Below are positions 17,015-26,433 of a stretch of 64,000 nucleotides of DNA, in pieces; within the stretch, counting starts at the first letter, position 1; every line of letters begins with the position of its first letter. The stretch lies in the NCBI RefSeq assembly GCF_030295745.1, contig NZ_AP027291.1:1550001-1614000 (forward strand), read 5' to 3'. Origin of the DNA: Mycolicibacterium sp. TUM20985 (lineage in GTDB: Bacteria > Actinomycetota > Actinomycetes > Mycobacteriales > Mycobacteriaceae). The position numbers and the translations under genes are program-made. The notes beneath the pieces are model-generated. The model was not told the DNA's origin and made no database searches. It was given only the letters and a program-made list of their open reading frames with translations.

Positions 17015-18943
17015 ATGTCGATCTCGAATCACGCCCGATACGTCGGCCGGGTGGGTGCCTTGGCCGTCGCGCTCGGGATCGGCGCAGCCATCGCCGGCGT
17101 CACTGGTACCGCGTGCGCCGACGACGGTGAGTCCGGCTCGTCGCCCGGCCCGTCCGCCTCCTCGACCTCGACCTCGACCTCGACGGACACCCACGAGTCC
17201 ACCGCGACCGCCGACCACGTGCGGCCCGATGCGCCTGCTACGGCTCGGGAGGACACCACCCGGGACGACGCTTCGACATCCGAACCGGCTACCACGCCGG
17301 ACGAACCGGTGACGTCGAAGAAGAGCAAGCGCTCGAGCACCGCGGCCGCCGAGAGTGCGGTCGCCGATAGCCAGGCCGAGGAGAGCCAGGCCGAGGGGGA
17401 GAGCGAGGGGGCCGCTGCGCGCCAGGTCGACAGCGCGCCGAAGACGCTCGCGCCCGCTGACACCGCGACGCGTCAGGTCTCCATCCCATCCGCCCCCGTC
17501 GTGAGTGCCGCGGCGGTGCCGATGACGGCCGCAGCGCCGGCGGCGGCCGTGACCGTGACCAGTCCGCTGGCGACACAGCAGCAACTCGACGCCGAGCGGT
17601 TGGCCACCCGCACCGTCAACACCCTGCCCGTCGCGCTGATGCAGTTGGTCCTGCGGTTCGGGTTCCTCATGGCGGCCCAGCAACAGTTCGCCCAAGTCGG
17701 CGGTCCCGATCGGGGCAACCTCGACCAGCTCGACGCTGCCGTGAACGAATACGCCATGGGTGCGGCGTTCCAACAGCAGATCCTGAACTCCAACGACCCC
17801 AGCGTCGTCATGCAGGTGGCGCCACCGCACACCTGGTACGGGATGGCGGTGCCCGGTTCGCGGATCTTGTACGACAACCCCGACACGATCTACCGGTTCA
17901 TGGGGGTCAACGCTGCCTCGTCCTACGTCATCCGTGGGCAGTTCACTGGCGACCGGCCCGCCGATACGACCTTCAGCGTCCTTACCGGGCTGTCGGGGAA
18001 CACCGCGTCGGTCCTCGGCGGTCGCGACCTCGTGGTCGATCAGGACGGTACCTTCACCATCACGGTCAGTCGCGACGCCGCGGCACCAGGTCAGACCAAT
18101 CATCTTCAGCTGACCAATGATTCGACGCTGATCGCCACCCGGAACACATTGTCTGACTGGGGTGCCGAGGTGCCGATGACGCTTGCGATCGAGCGGATCG
18201 GTGGCCCGCCGAACAGCCTCTTCAGTCAGCTCGGCGGGTTCGCTATTCCCGGTCTCGGACCGCTTGTGGTGGGCAATTCGGCGCTCACGACGTTGGTGTC
18301 ATTGATACCGCCGCTGCCCTACACGCCTCCGCTGCTGCGGGGCGCCGTCGCCGCCGTGATCATGGCGCTGGGAATTCAGCGCGAGGCCACCTACATGGCG
18401 GTGGCCACGACCGATCCGGTGACCGGACAACGGATTCCGCCCAACGTCTTGAAGGACCCCGCCCGCAACGCGGAATTCCTTGCCACGCAACTGCAGAGCG
18501 CAGGCTACTTCCAATTGGCCGACGGCGAAGCACTGGTCGTCACGATCGATCCGGGCAACGCCGGCTACTTCGTCCTGCCGGTGACCAACGACTGGACCAT
18601 CTCCAAGGACTACTGGAATCAACAGACCAGCCTGAACGATTCGCAGGCGATCGCCAACGCCGACGGCACCTACACGTTGGTGATCTCGAAGACCGATCCC
18701 GGTGTGGCGAACTGGGTGTCCACGGGCGGCCTCGACCAGGGGACCATCTCCATGCGGTTCCAGGATCTCGATCCCGACTCCTCGGATCTGCCCACGGTGA
18801 GATCGCAGGTGGTGGCGCTGGACCTGTTGGGCACCGTGCTGCCCCCCGGCACGGTGTACTACACCGAGGCGCAACGCGGCGCGCAGCTGTCCACCCGCAA
18901 GTCCGGCTACGACAACAGGTTCGCGCCGTACCCGCAGCCGTAG
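17015..18943 (+). CDS. Secreted DUF1214-domain protein with long Ser/Thr/Glu-rich linker
   Basis: A 642-residue exported protein. The Sec signal peptide (VGALAVALGIGAAIAGVTGT) ends near ACA-DDG. About 130 disordered residues rich in Ser, Thr, Asp and Glu follow, then a folded C-terminal part with the DUF1254/DUF1214 layout: WYGMAVPGSRILYDNPDTIY in the middle, and the DUF1214 signature GYFVLPVTNDWTISKDYW, ADGTYTLVISKTDPGVANWV near the end. The same ending occurs in the cytosolic paralogue at 58.9-60.1 kb (SYTYVIAPTDPGVANWIDSD). Ribosome site GGAG lies five bases before ATG 17015. Biochemical role unknown. The linker suggests the folded domain is displayed at or beyond the cell wall. Confidence 0.85.
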   Translation: MSISNHARYVGRVGALAVALGIGAAIAGVTGTACADDGESGSSPGPSASSTSTSTSTDTHESTATADHVRPDAPATAREDTTRDDASTSEPATTPDEPVTSKKSKRSSTAAAESAVADSQAEESQAEGESEGAAARQVDSAPKTLAPADTATRQVSIPSAPVVSAAAVPMTAAAPAAAVTVTSPLATQQQLDAERLATRTVNTLPVALMQLVLRFGFLMAAQQQFAQVGGPDRGNLDQLDAAVNEYAMGAAFQQQILNSNDPSVVMQVAPPHTWYGMAVPGSRILYDNPDTIYRFMGVNAASSYVIRGQFTGDRPADTTFSVLTGLSGNTASVLGGRDLVVDQDGTFTITVSRDAAAPGQTNHLQLTNDSTLIATRNTLSDWGAEVPMTLAIERIGGPPNSLFSQLGGFAIPGLGPLVVGNSALTTLVSLIPPLPYTPPLLRGAVAAVIMALGIQREATYMAVATTDPVTGQRIPPNVLKDPARNAEFLATQLQSAGYFQLADGEALVVTIDPGNAGYFVLPVTNDWTISKDYWNQQTSLNDSQAIANADGTYTLVISKTDPGVANWVSTGGLDQGTISMRFQDLDPDSSDLPTVRSQVVALDLLGTVLPPGTVYYTEAQRGAQLSTRKSGYDNRFAPYPQP

Positions 18944-18952
18944 CCGAGAACC

Positions 18953-18958
18953 TAGAAT
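18953..18958 (+). promoter_or_regulatory. -10 element for a leaderless glsA transcript
   Basis: TAGAAT, close to the mycobacterial -10 consensus, followed by six bases and then GTG 18965. It lies in the 21-base gap after the DUF1214 gene. Confidence 0.5.
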
Positions 18959-18964
18959 CCGAAC

Positions 18965-20251
18965 GTGGCCCGACTGGTACAGCGTTACCTGGACCGCATC
19001 CTCGACCAACACCGACCGGTGACCGAGGGCGCGCTCGCCAGCTACATCCCCGAGCTCACGCGCGTCGACCCGAACGGATTCGGCCTGACGCTGTCATCGG
19101 GCGACGGCTTCGTCTACGAATGCGGTGACGCGGGAATCGAATTCACGATTCAATCGATCTCGAAGCCGTTCACGTACGCGTTGGCGCTCGACCGGATCGG
19201 GCAGGACGCCGTCGACGCCAAGATCGGTGTCGAGCCCTCTGGTGAGGCGTTCAACGAAATCAGCGTCGACGAGACCACCAAGAGGCCGAAGAATCCGATG
19301 ATCAACGCCGGTGCGATCGCGGCGGTGTCGCTGGTTCCGGCCGGCTCTGCTGACGAACGCTTCGCGATGATCGCGGAGTTCTACTCGGCGTGTGCGGGTC
19401 GTCGGCTCGAGCTCGACCACGACGTCTACACCTCCGAGCGGGCGACGGGTAGCCGCAACCGCGCGATCGCCTACATGCTGCAGAGTTTCGGCGTCCTCGA
19501 CGACGATCCCGACGACGTGCTCGACGTGTACTTCCGGCAGTGTTCGTTGAAGGTCACGTCGACCGATCTGGCGCGGATGGCGGCCACGCTGGCCCGGGGC
19601 GGCGTCAATCCGCTGACGGGGCGGCGGGTGACCAACGCCTCGGTGGTCAGGCGCACGCTGTCGGTGATGGTCACGTGCGGTATGTACGACGCGGCGGGTG
19701 ACTGGGTCAGCGCCGTCGGCATGCCGGCCAAGAGTGGGGTGGGCGGTGGCATCGTCGCGGTCCTTCCCGGCCAGCTCGGCATCGGGGTGTACTCACCTCT
19801 ACTGGATGCCAAGGGCAACAGCGTGCGCGGAGTTCGCCTGTGCCGCAGCCTGTCCGAGCAACTTGGTCTGCACTTCCTGACGGTGGCCCGCGACTCGCGT
19901 GCCACGCTGCGGGCGGTGTACGAACCGCATGACGGCATCCGGGTCTACGAGACGCACGGCGATCTGCTGTTCAGTGGTGCCGAGCAGGTGGCCCGCACCA
20001 TCGACCGCGAGCGCGATGAGTTCGCAGCGGCCATCCTCGACGTGTCGAGGGTGGACGACATCGACGATGCCGCCCGAGAACTGCTGTCCGGCACCAGCGC
20101 TGCGCTGCGTGCGGAAGGCAAGATCGGCCTTCTCGTCGATCCGCAGGGAATCGTGATTCGCCACGAGCCAGGCTACGAGGCCATGCGCCATGCCACCGTC
20201 GACGACGCCGTGGCGGCAGCAGGAGACGCTCTGCGACGCGGTGGAAGGTGA
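18965..20251 (+). CDS. glsA: Glutaminase A with C-terminal STAS-like domain
   Basis: Hydrolyses L-glutamine to glutamate and ammonia in the cytosol. The 428 residues hold a serine-dependent beta-lactamase-like glutaminase domain (about 1-300) with the SxxK motif in FTIQSISKPFTYALALD, NPMINAGAIA, and the conserved stretch MPAKSGVGGGIVAVLPGQLG. A C-terminal 110-residue domain follows (ETHGDLLFSGAEQVARTIDR, then ILDVSRVDDIDDAARELLSG) that looks like a STAS domain, an architecture known for some bacterial glutaminases. GTG 18965 is the only sensible start and fits a leaderless promoter. M. tuberculosis lacks it at this locus. Confidence 0.95.
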   Translation: MARLVQRYLDRILDQHRPVTEGALASYIPELTRVDPNGFGLTLSSGDGFVYECGDAGIEFTIQSISKPFTYALALDRIGQDAVDAKIGVEPSGEAFNEISVDETTKRPKNPMINAGAIAAVSLVPAGSADERFAMIAEFYSACAGRRLELDHDVYTSERATGSRNRAIAYMLQSFGVLDDDPDDVLDVYFRQCSLKVTSTDLARMAATLARGGVNPLTGRRVTNASVVRRTLSVMVTCGMYDAAGDWVSAVGMPAKSGVGGGIVAVLPGQLGIGVYSPLLDAKGNSVRGVRLCRSLSEQLGLHFLTVARDSRATLRAVYEPHDGIRVYETHGDLLFSGAEQVARTIDRERDEFAAAILDVSRVDDIDDAARELLSGTSAALRAEGKIGLLVDPQGIVIRHEPGYEAMRHATVDDAVAAAGDALRRGGR

Positions 20252-20252
20252 G

Positions 20253-20555
20253 TCAGCCGTGGGTGATTGGACACGCCACGCTGACGTCGACCGCTCTGGT
20301 CTTCGTCGGGTCGGGCGTCGGCATGCCCGGATTGTGAATCGACGTCACGGTGCACGTGGTGAGCAGTGAGATGTCGCCGGCGGGGGATCCGTTCACCGTC
20401 ACCGGATATCCCTGTTTCTGCAGCTGGTCGATGACGGCCGCCGCCGATTCGCCGTCGCTGGTCGGTTCCGCCGCGCCGGGTGCCGCGAGACCGACTGCGG
20501 TGACGGCACCCAAGACGACCAATGCGGAGGCGAGACGTCGCGGTACCAGCGACAT
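20253..20555 (-). CDS. Small secreted protein with PASTA-like core
   Basis: A 100-residue protein. A signal peptide (SALVVLGAVTAVGLAAPGAA) is followed by a short mature domain with the pattern AAAVIDQLQKQGYPVTVNGS and two cysteines in LLTTCTVTS and VSVACP that may form a disulfide. This type of small exported protein is common in mycobacteria; the helix-strand pattern resembles a single PASTA-like unit, but function is unknown. ATG 20555 places the signal peptide correctly; the frame is open to 20582. Its stop lies one base from the convergent glsA stop. Confidence 0.75.
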   Translation of the reverse strand: MSLVPRRLASALVVLGAVTAVGLAAPGAAEPTSDGESAAAVIDQLQKQGYPVTVNGSPAGDISLLTTCTVTSIHNPGMPTPDPTKTRAVDVSVACPITHG

Positions 20556-20645
20556 GAGGTCTGTCCTCTCGGCAATGCTCAACTTCCGGGCCCCACCTGG
20601 GGAAACGGTCAGAGCCTAACTGCTGGGAGGAGCTGTTCCCGGCTT

Positions 20646-22250
20646 CTACACGGGTACGGCGAGCCGTGTCGGCTCGTCATGGCCGCGCAGCGTGACGGTC
20701 TCGCCAAGAGTCCAATGCGCGCTCTCGGCTTCGGATGCGCGGGCGACGACGGCGGACGAGGCGACGAGGTGCCCGTCGACCGTCTTCGAGAGCTCGCACA
20801 GCCGGGCCGCCTCGTTGACCGGTTCGCCGATCACCGTGTATTCGAAGCGATCCTTGGCGCCGATGTTGCCCGCCACGACCTGGCCCGCGGCCACCCCGAT
20901 GCCGGCCTCGCACTCGGGCACCTCGACGCGCAGCCGCTCCGCCATGCCACGGGCCGCGGCCAGGGCCTCTTCCTCGGCGTTTTCGAGTGTCACCGGGGCG
21001 CCGAACACGGCCAGCACCGCGTCGCCCTCGAATTTGTTGACCAAGCCGTGATGCTTGTCCACCTCGTCGACGACGACGGCGAAGAAGCGGTTGAGCAACT
21101 CGACGACTTCGACCGGAGGTCGGCTCGTCACCAACCGGGTCGATCCGATGATGTCCACGAAGATGACGGCGGCAGGCCGTTCCTCGCCACCGAGCTTGGG
21201 CCTCTCCTTCTCCGCAAGTGCCGCTACCTCGCGACCCACGTGTTGGCCGAACAGGTCCCGGACCCGTTCCCGCTCCCGCAAACCGGCGACCATCGAGTTG
21301 AATCCCCGCTGCAGCTGTCCCAATTCCGTGCCGTCGAAGACCACCAGGTTGGTGTCCAGGTCACCCTGCTCGACGCGGTTGAGCGCCGCGCGGACCACCC
21401 GGACCGGGGTGGCGATCAACCATGCCAGGATCCACATCAGGATGAAGCCGAACACCAACGCGAAGACTGCGAGAACTACGATCGCCCAGGCGAACTGGGT
21501 GGGGGTGAGATTCTCCAGGGTCAGGGCGAAGATGGCGGCCAAGAGGATGCCCAGTACGGGCACACCCGATCCGAGCAGCCACACCAGCATGATGCGGCCC
21601 ATGACACCGGGGGCGAAGCGCTGCGGCGGAGGGCCGACCTCGAGGGCCTGGGCAGCCACGGGGCGCAGCGCGAACTCGGTGAAGAGGTAGCAGCTGGCGG
21701 ACACGACGATGCCGGGAAAGCTAATGCCCAGCAGCCACTTCGGGATGAACTGACTGTCGACGAGTCCGTACATCGTGGTGAACACGACGGTGCCGGTGCC
21801 CCACAGGATCAGCAGTACGCGCGTCAGCCGCCACGGTGCGAAGAACGTGTGGTGCTGATCCGCCTTGGTGGGTTCGCGCTCCTCGATGGCCCAGCGGACG
21901 TTCATCATCACGCGCCGGGTGGCCCAGAACGTACCGACGATCAACGCGCAGAACAGATAGACCGGAACCGCGATGAACGTGATCCACCGGACGTCCGGAG
22001 CGAACACGTTCGGGCTGGGGAAGGCGACGATCACGACGAGCGCCGCAACGCCCATCCCGATCAGGTTCGCAATGATCACGAACGTCGTGAGGATGACCTG
22101 GATGCGAACGCGCCGGCGGACCTGGCTCTCGGAGACGCGACCAAGGATCCACGAGCCGTATTCGGGAGTGGTCGTCACCCGTGTGCTCTGATGTGTCACC
22201 GTCTCGAGGACCCGGCCGAGACGCTGAGCCGTGCTCATCTTCTCCGTCAT
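20646..22250 (-). CDS. Membrane class III adenylate/guanylate cyclase with HAMP domain (Rv1318c-Rv1320c family)
   Basis: Integral membrane nucleotide cyclase, 534 residues. Six hydrophobic segments fill residues 45-290. A HAMP domain follows ([20 protein letters not shown]), then a cyclase domain from about 365. The first metal aspartate is in FVDIIGST, the second in [13 protein letters not shown], and the transition-state Asn and Arg in NEAARLCE. The position that is normally Asp before this (GDPVN in typical members) is Glu here (VIGEPVN). Members of this family in M. tuberculosis are encoded just before nucS, as here. It should make cAMP, although the D-to-E change could alter activity. 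A TAGGCT element lies nine bases before the ATG. Confidence 0.92.
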   Translation of the reverse strand: MTEKMSTAQRLGRVLETVTHQSTRVTTTPEYGSWILGRVSESQVRRRVRIQVILTTFVIIANLIGMGVAALVVIVAFPSPNVFAPDVRWITFIAVPVYLFCALIVGTFWATRRVMMNVRWAIEEREPTKADQHHTFFAPWRLTRVLLILWGTGTVVFTTMYGLVDSQFIPKWLLGISFPGIVVSASCYLFTEFALRPVAAQALEVGPPPQRFAPGVMGRIMLVWLLGSGVPVLGILLAAIFALTLENLTPTQFAWAIVVLAVFALVFGFILMWILAWLIATPVRVVRAALNRVEQGDLDTNLVVFDGTELGQLQRGFNSMVAGLRERERVRDLFGQHVGREVAALAEKERPKLGGEERPAAVIFVDIIGSTRLVTSRPPVEVVELLNRFFAVVVDEVDKHHGLVNKFEGDAVLAVFGAPVTLENAEEEALAAARGMAERLRVEVPECEAGIGVAAGQVVAGNIGAKDRFEYTVIGEPVNEAARLCELSKTVDGHLVASSAVVARASEAESAHWTLGETVTLRGHDEPTRLAVPV

Positions 22251-22285
22251 CGTGGCGTCAGCCTAGCCACCTCGTTGCCGCCATC

Positions 22286-22291
22286 TATGGT
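22286..22291 (+). promoter_or_regulatory. -10 element for a leaderless nucS transcript
   Basis: TATGGT followed by six bases and then GTG 22298; the promoter is divergent from the cyclase promoter. Confidence 0.45.
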
Positions 22292-22297
22292 GGTTCG

Positions 22298-22969
22298 GTG
22301 CGCCTCGTCATCGCCCAGTGCACCGTCGATTACGTCGGCCGCCTCACCGCCCATCTGCCCTCCGCGCGTCGGCTGCTGCTGATCAAGTCGGACGGGTCGG
22401 TCAGCGTGCACGCCGACGACCGCGCCTACAAACCGCTGAACTGGATGAGCCCGCCGTGCTGGATCGTCGAGGAAGCCGGCGGCCCGAGTCCGGTCTGGGT
22501 GGTGGAGAACAAGGCCGGCGAACAGCTCCGCATCACCGTCGAGGACGTCGAGCACGACTCCAGCCACGAACTCGGCGTCGACCCGGGTCTGGTCAAGGAC
22601 GGTGTGGAAGCTCATCTGCAGGTGCTGCTCGCCGAGCACGTCGAGTTGCTTGGCGTCGGGTACACGCTCGTGCGGCGGGAGTACATGACCGCGATCGGCC
22701 CGGTGGACCTGATGTGCCGCGACGAACTGGGGCGTTCGGTGGCCGTCGAGATCAAGCGCAGGGGTGAGATCGACGGAGTCGAGCAGCTGACCCGTTACCT
22801 CGAACTGCTCAACCGCGACACCGTGCTGGCCCCGGTCAGTGGTGTCTTCGCCGCCCAGCAGATCAAACCGCAGGCCCGAACTCTGGCCGTCGACCGTGGA
22901 ATACGCTGTGTCACATTGGATTACGATCAGATGCGCGGATTGGACAGCAACGAGTTCCGGTTGTTCTGA
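22298..22969 (+). CDS. nucS: Mismatch-specific endonuclease NucS (EndoMS)
   Basis: Actinobacterial non-canonical mismatch-repair nuclease that cleaves both strands at G-T, G-G and T-T mispairs and works with the beta clamp. Its 223 residues hold an N-terminal DNA-binding domain ([20 protein letters not shown]) and a C-terminal RecB-like nuclease domain with the acidic/Lys motif around GPVDLMCRD and [13 protein letters not shown]. The C-terminal residues DSNEFRLF match a clamp-interacting tail. GTG 22298 matches the family start; the frame open to 22181 overlaps the divergent cyclase. It is the orthologue of Rv1321 by both sequence and place. Confidence 0.95.
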   Translation: MRLVIAQCTVDYVGRLTAHLPSARRLLLIKSDGSVSVHADDRAYKPLNWMSPPCWIVEEAGGPSPVWVVENKAGEQLRITVEDVEHDSSHELGVDPGLVKDGVEAHLQVLLAEHVELLGVGYTLVRREYMTAIGPVDLMCRDELGRSVAVEIKRRGEIDGVEQLTRYLELLNRDTVLAPVSGVFAAQQIKPQARTLAVDRGIRCVTLDYDQMRGLDSNEFRLF

Positions 22970-22986
22970 CGCCGTAGGATGGTCGG

Positions 22987-23283
22987 ATGGCCAAGCGCCG
23001 CAGCCCACCACGAAAGCAGCGGACGATGCCGCCGCTCCCGGCGCCGCGCCGCATCGAGGTCGGGCCGGACGGGTACGACTACGACGTCAAGGTGGTCGCC
23101 GCGTCGAGGGCCGTCAAGACCTATCGATGCCCAGGTTGCGACCACGAGATCAAGCCGAGCGTGTCGCATGTGGTGGTGTGGCCGGCCGATCTTGGCGAGT
23201 CCGCGGTCGAGGACCGCCGACACTGGCATACGCCGTGCTGGACCAACCGGTCGAACCGCGGACCGACCAGGACGTGGTCCTAG
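22987..23283 (+). CDS. Rv1322-like small zinc-ribbon-like protein
   Basis: A 98-residue basic protein that starts with an Arg/Lys/Pro-rich tail. It carries the pair CPGCDHEI and a later cysteine and histidines in HVVVWP and RHWHTPCW, which could bind one zinc ion. It is often annotated only as a nucleotide-binding-like hypothetical protein; function unknown. TAGGAT at 22975-22980 and six bases precede ATG 22987, so it probably also has its own leaderless start. It sits between nucS and the convergent epimerase, as in M. tuberculosis. Confidence 0.85.
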   Translation: MAKRRSPPRKQRTMPPLPAPRRIEVGPDGYDYDVKVVAASRAVKTYRCPGCDHEIKPSVSHVVVWPADLGESAVEDRRHWHTPCWTNRSNRGPTRTWS

Positions 23284-23296
23284 CCGTTAGTGCCGG

Positions 23297-23770
23297 TCAG
23301 TCCTCGTCGGCGGCGGGTTCGACGAGTTCGACGAGCACACCACCGGAGTCCTTGGGGTGGATGAAGTTGATCCGCGACTGCGCGGTGCCGCGTCGTGGCG
23401 TGTCGTAGATGAGCCGCACGCCGTCTTCGCGCAACCGCTCGGACAACGCATCGAGATCGCTCACCCGGTAGGCGAACTGCTGCAGTCCAGGTCCGCGCTT
23501 GTCGATGAACTTGGCGATGGTGGACGTCTCGTCCAGGGGTGACATCAGCTGGATCTGGGTGCTGCCCTTGGCGGCGCCACGGACCGACAGCATGGCCTCG
23601 CGGATGCCCTGATCGTCGTTGACCTCTTCGTGCAGCACGATCATCCCGAGGTGGTCGTGGTACCACTTGATCGCGACGTCCAGGTCGGGCACGGCGATGC
23701 CCACGTGGTCGACGGCGGTTACCAGTGCGCTGGCGAGGGCCGGACGTGCACCAACATGCTCGGTGGTCAT
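23297..23770 (-). CDS. mce: Methylmalonyl-CoA epimerase
   Basis: Interconverts (S)- and (R)-methylmalonyl-CoA, linking propionyl-CoA carboxylase to methylmalonyl-CoA mutase when cells grow on odd-chain fatty acids or cholesterol. The 157 residues are two vicinal-oxygen-chelate (glyoxalase-type) halves. Metal ligands are visible as the His of VDHVGIAVPDLD, the His in LQQFAYRVSDLD/INFIHPKDSGG and the Glu of VLVELVEP. Typical is the segment YHDHLGMIVLHEEVN. The gene is divergent from fadA4 with an 82-base gap. It corresponds to Rv1322A. Confidence 0.93.
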   Translation of the reverse strand: MTTEHVGARPALASALVTAVDHVGIAVPDLDVAIKWYHDHLGMIVLHEEVNDDQGIREAMLSVRGAAKGSTQIQLMSPLDETSTIAKFIDKRGPGLQQFAYRVSDLDALSERLREDGVRLIYDTPRRGTAQSRINFIHPKDSGGVLVELVEPAADED

Positions 23771-23852
23771 TTAGTCACGGTAACCTTTACCCGATTGTTT
23801 ACGTAAGTGTGATAGGCCACACAGTCCTTCACAACGCCTCTGGAGGTAGCAC

Positions 23853-25034
23853 ATGACGACGTCGGTGATCGTTGCGGGAGCTCGCACGCCGGTCGGCAAG
23901 TTGATGGGTTCGCTCAAGGACTTCTCGGGCAGTGACCTGGGTGCGATCGCCATCGCGGGCGCTCTCGACAAGGCCGGGGTGGCGGCCTCGGCGGTGGAGT
24001 ACGTGATCATGGGTCAGGTCCTGACCGCGGGCGCAGGGCAGATGCCCGCTCGTCAGGCCGCGGTGGCCGCAGGCATCGGCTGGGACGTGCCGTCGCTGAC
24101 CATCAACAAGATGTGCCTGTCCGGTATCGACGCGATCGCGCTTGCCGACCAGTTGATCCGGGCGGGCGAGTTCGACGTCGTCGTCGCAGGTGGCCAGGAG
24201 TCGATGACGCAGGCGCCGCACCTGCTGATGAACAGTCGGGCGGGGTACAAGTACGGCGACGTCACCGCGCTCGACAGCATGGCCTACGACGGTCTGCACG
24301 ACGTGTTCACCGACCAGCCGATGGGCGCCCTGACCGAGCAGCGCAACGACGTCGACGAATTCACCCGGGCTCAGCAGGACGAGTTCGCCGCACTCTCGCA
24401 TCAGAAGGCTGCGGCGGCCTGGAAGGACGGCGTGTACGCCGACGAGGTGGTGCCCGTGCAGATCCCGCAGCGCAAGGGCGACCCGATCGAGTTCACCACC
24501 GACGAGGGCATCCGCGCCAACACCACCGCCGAATCGCTGGCCGGGCTCAAGCCCGCGTTCCGCAAGGACGGCACCATCACCGCAGGCTCGGCATCGCAGA
24601 TCTCCGACGGCGCGTGCGCCGTCGTGGTGATGAACAAGGCCAAGGCCGAGGAGCTGGGCCTGACCTGGTTGTGTGAGATCGGCGCGCACGGCGTGGTCGC
24701 CGGACCCGATTCGACGCTGCAAAGCCAGCCCGCCAACGCGATCAAGAAGGCCATCGCCAAGGAGGGCATCAGCCTCGACGACCTCGACGTCATCGAGATC
24801 AACGAGGCGTTCTCGGCGGTAGCGCTGGCGTCGACGAAGGAGCTGGGCATCGCAAGTGAACGCGTCAACATCAGCGGCGGAGCGATCGCCATCGGGCACC
24901 CGATCGGAATGTCCGGCGCCCGGATCACCCTGCACGCGGCGCTGGAGTTGGCCCGCCGTGGTTCGGGGTATGCGGTCGCCGCGTTGTGCGGGGCCGGCGG
25001 GCAGGGCGACGCGCTGATCCTGCGGCGACCCTGA
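23853..25034 (+). CDS. fadA4: Acetyl-CoA C-acetyltransferase (thiolase) FadA4
   Basis: Thiolase of 393 residues that condenses or cleaves acetoacetyl-CoA. The acylated cysteine lies in [10 protein letters not shown] (about residue 90). The second thiolase signature is [20 protein letters not shown] with the catalytic His, and the final active-site Cys is in [14 protein letters not shown]. The strong ribosome site GGAGG lies six bases before ATG 23853. It is divergent from methylmalonyl-CoA epimerase, and the pair probably shares regulation in fatty-acid and propionate metabolism. It is the orthologue of Rv1323 in place and sequence. Confidence 0.95.
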   Translation: MTTSVIVAGARTPVGKLMGSLKDFSGSDLGAIAIAGALDKAGVAASAVEYVIMGQVLTAGAGQMPARQAAVAAGIGWDVPSLTINKMCLSGIDAIALADQLIRAGEFDVVVAGGQESMTQAPHLLMNSRAGYKYGDVTALDSMAYDGLHDVFTDQPMGALTEQRNDVDEFTRAQQDEFAALSHQKAAAAWKDGVYADEVVPVQIPQRKGDPIEFTTDEGIRANTTAESLAGLKPAFRKDGTITAGSASQISDGACAVVVMNKAKAEELGLTWLCEIGAHGVVAGPDSTLQSQPANAIKKAIAKEGISLDDLDVIEINEAFSAVALASTKELGIASERVNISGGAIAIGHPIGMSGARITLHAALELARRGSGYAVAALCGAGGQGDALILRRP

Positions 25035-25110
25035 GGGTTGCCGGACCGGTCGGCCCGACCTCAAACGACGCGACGTAGTAGCTGACGTCGCCGTCGGGCA
25101 CAATGGGGCC

Positions 25111-25473
25111 ATGAAGACCACCGTCGATCGTCACAGGGCTGCTGGCTGGTTCCGGATCATCGCCTTCACCGAAGCCGTCACCTGGGTGGGGCTGCTGGTC
25201 GGGATGTACTTCAAGTACCTGGGCTCGCCGCGCACCGAGGTCGGTGTGAAGATCTTTGGAATGGCCCACGGCCTGGTGTTCGTCGCGTTCGTCGCAACGG
25301 CGCTGCTGGTCGGAATCGCGTTCAAGTGGGCGGTGTCGACCTGGCTTCTGGCGTTGCTGGGGAGCATCGTGCCGCTGGGCAGTGTGATCTTCCTCATCTG
25401 GGCGGAACGATCGGGTCGGGTGAGCTTCGGCGGTACCACCGTGGCCACTCCGCCCGTCGCCGAAACGACGTGA
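25111..25473 (+). CDS. DUF3817 family membrane protein
   Basis: A 120-residue membrane protein with three or four helices. It contains the family-like segments FRIIAFTEAVTWVGLLVGMY, FGMAHGLVFVAFVATALL and VSTWLLALLGSIVPLGSVIF. A second, related DUF3817 protein is encoded at 48.4-48.8 kb (HGWVYFVYLLSAANLAVKVR). Function unknown. CACAAT six bases before the ATG may be the -10 of a leaderless transcript. It sits between fadA4 and the thioredoxin-TPR gene on the same strand, an insertion relative to my recollection of the M. tuberculosis order. Confidence 0.87.
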   Translation: MKTTVDRHRAAGWFRIIAFTEAVTWVGLLVGMYFKYLGSPRTEVGVKIFGMAHGLVFVAFVATALLVGIAFKWAVSTWLLALLGSIVPLGSVIFLIWAERSGRVSFGGTTVATPPVAETT

Positions 25474-25486
25474 CAAACTTGACCGC

Positions 25487-26377
25487 GTGACACGACCACG
25501 ACCTTCCGTCGGCCCCGCGCTGGCGGGTGCGGTTGACCTCTCGGCGCTCAAGCAACCCCCACCATCGCGTGAGGGCGCGGCCAGCGCCGGCCCCGTGGGT
25601 CTCGACATCACCGAGGCGAACCTCGAAGCCGAGGTGCTCGCCCGGTCCAACCAGGTTCCCGTCGTCGTGCTGCTGTGGACCCCGCGCAGCGAGGCCAGCA
25701 CCCAGCTTGGCGATGCGCTGGCGGCTCTCGCCAACGCCGATGGCGGCACGTGGGCACTCACCACGGTCAACGTCGACACCGCGCCTCGGGTCGCGCAGGT
25801 GTTCGGCGTGCAAGCCGTGCCCACGGTGGTCGCCGTCGCCGGTGGCCAGCCCATCTCGAGCTTCGAGGGCGTTCAGCCCCCGGAGCAACTGCGACGCTGG
25901 ATCGACTCGCTGCTCGGTGCCACGGCGGGAAAGCTGGCGGGCGACGAATCCGAGAACGCCGAGGAGGTCGACCCCGAGCTCGAGCGGGCGCGGTCCCTGT
26001 GGGACGACGCGGAGTTCGATGAGGCCATCGCCGCCTACCAGGCGATTCTGGACGCCCAGCCCAATCACGTCGAGGCCAAGGATGCGCTCCGCCAGATCGC
26101 GTTCCTCAAGCGTGCGACCGTCCAGCCCGCCGACGCCATCGCCGTCGCCGACGCCGCACCCGGCGACATCGAGGCCGCCTTCGCCGCCGCCGACGTCGAG
26201 GTGACCCAGGATCTGGTCGTCGAGGCCGTCAACCGCCTGATCGGTCTGGTGCGAACGACCGCCGGTGACGATCGCACCACGGTGCGCACTCGGTTGGTCG
26301 AGCTGTTCGAGCTGTTCCCGCAGGACGACCCGCGGGTCATCGCCGGCCGGCGCAACCTCGCCAACGCGCTCTACTGA
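25487..26377 (+). CDS. Thioredoxin-fold TPR protein (CnoX/YbbN-like, no active cysteines)
   Basis: A 296-residue cytosolic protein. A thioredoxin domain (about 40-150) is joined to a TPR-like helical domain (about 165-296). The site that holds WCGPC in thioredoxin reads LLWTPRSEAS, so both redox cysteines are gone. The cis-proline loop AVPTVVAVAGGQPI is kept. This matches the CnoX/YbbN co-chaperone group, in which the domain acts as a holdase rather than an oxidoreductase. GTG 25487 starts 13 bases after the DUF3817 stop. Orthologue of Rv1324 by position. A 53-bp palindromic repeat begins three bases after its TGA. Confidence 0.9.
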   Translation: MTRPRPSVGPALAGAVDLSALKQPPPSREGAASAGPVGLDITEANLEAEVLARSNQVPVVVLLWTPRSEASTQLGDALAALANADGGTWALTTVNVDTAPRVAQVFGVQAVPTVVAVAGGQPISSFEGVQPPEQLRRWIDSLLGATAGKLAGDESENAEEVDPELERARSLWDDAEFDEAIAAYQAILDAQPNHVEAKDALRQIAFLKRATVQPADAIAVADAAPGDIEAAFAAADVEVTQDLVVEAVNRLIGLVRTTAGDDRTTVRTRLVELFELFPQDDPRVIAGRRNLANALY

Positions 26378-26380
26378 CTC

Positions 26381-26433
26381 GCGATTTCGGCGCGTAAACG
26401 TTCGCTCAGCGAACGTCTACGCGCCGAAATCGC
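26381..26433. repeat. 53-bp nested palindrome, copy 1
   Basis: Almost perfect dyad centred on 26407. The outer 16-bp arms start GCGATTTCGGCGCG. After one mismatched pair (26397/26417), inner 9-bp arms ACGTTCGCT and AGCGAACGT flank a single centre base. The right part lies inside glgB and encodes its last residues (Asp-Phe-Gly-Ala) and TAG stop. It begins three bases after the TGA of the thioredoxin-TPR gene. It could act as a two-way transcription terminator; there is no U-run. Confidence 0.92.

Noticed and set aside
16481..18103. 540-codon minus-strand ORF opposite the secreted DUF1214 gene
   Set aside because: Arg/Gly-rich shadow; the plus strand has a signal peptide and the DUF1214 motifs.
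20679..22382. 567-codon plus-strand ORF opposite the cyclase
   Set aside because: Low-complexity Asp/Gly/Arg/His composition typical of antisense frames; the cyclase on the other strand is clearly real.
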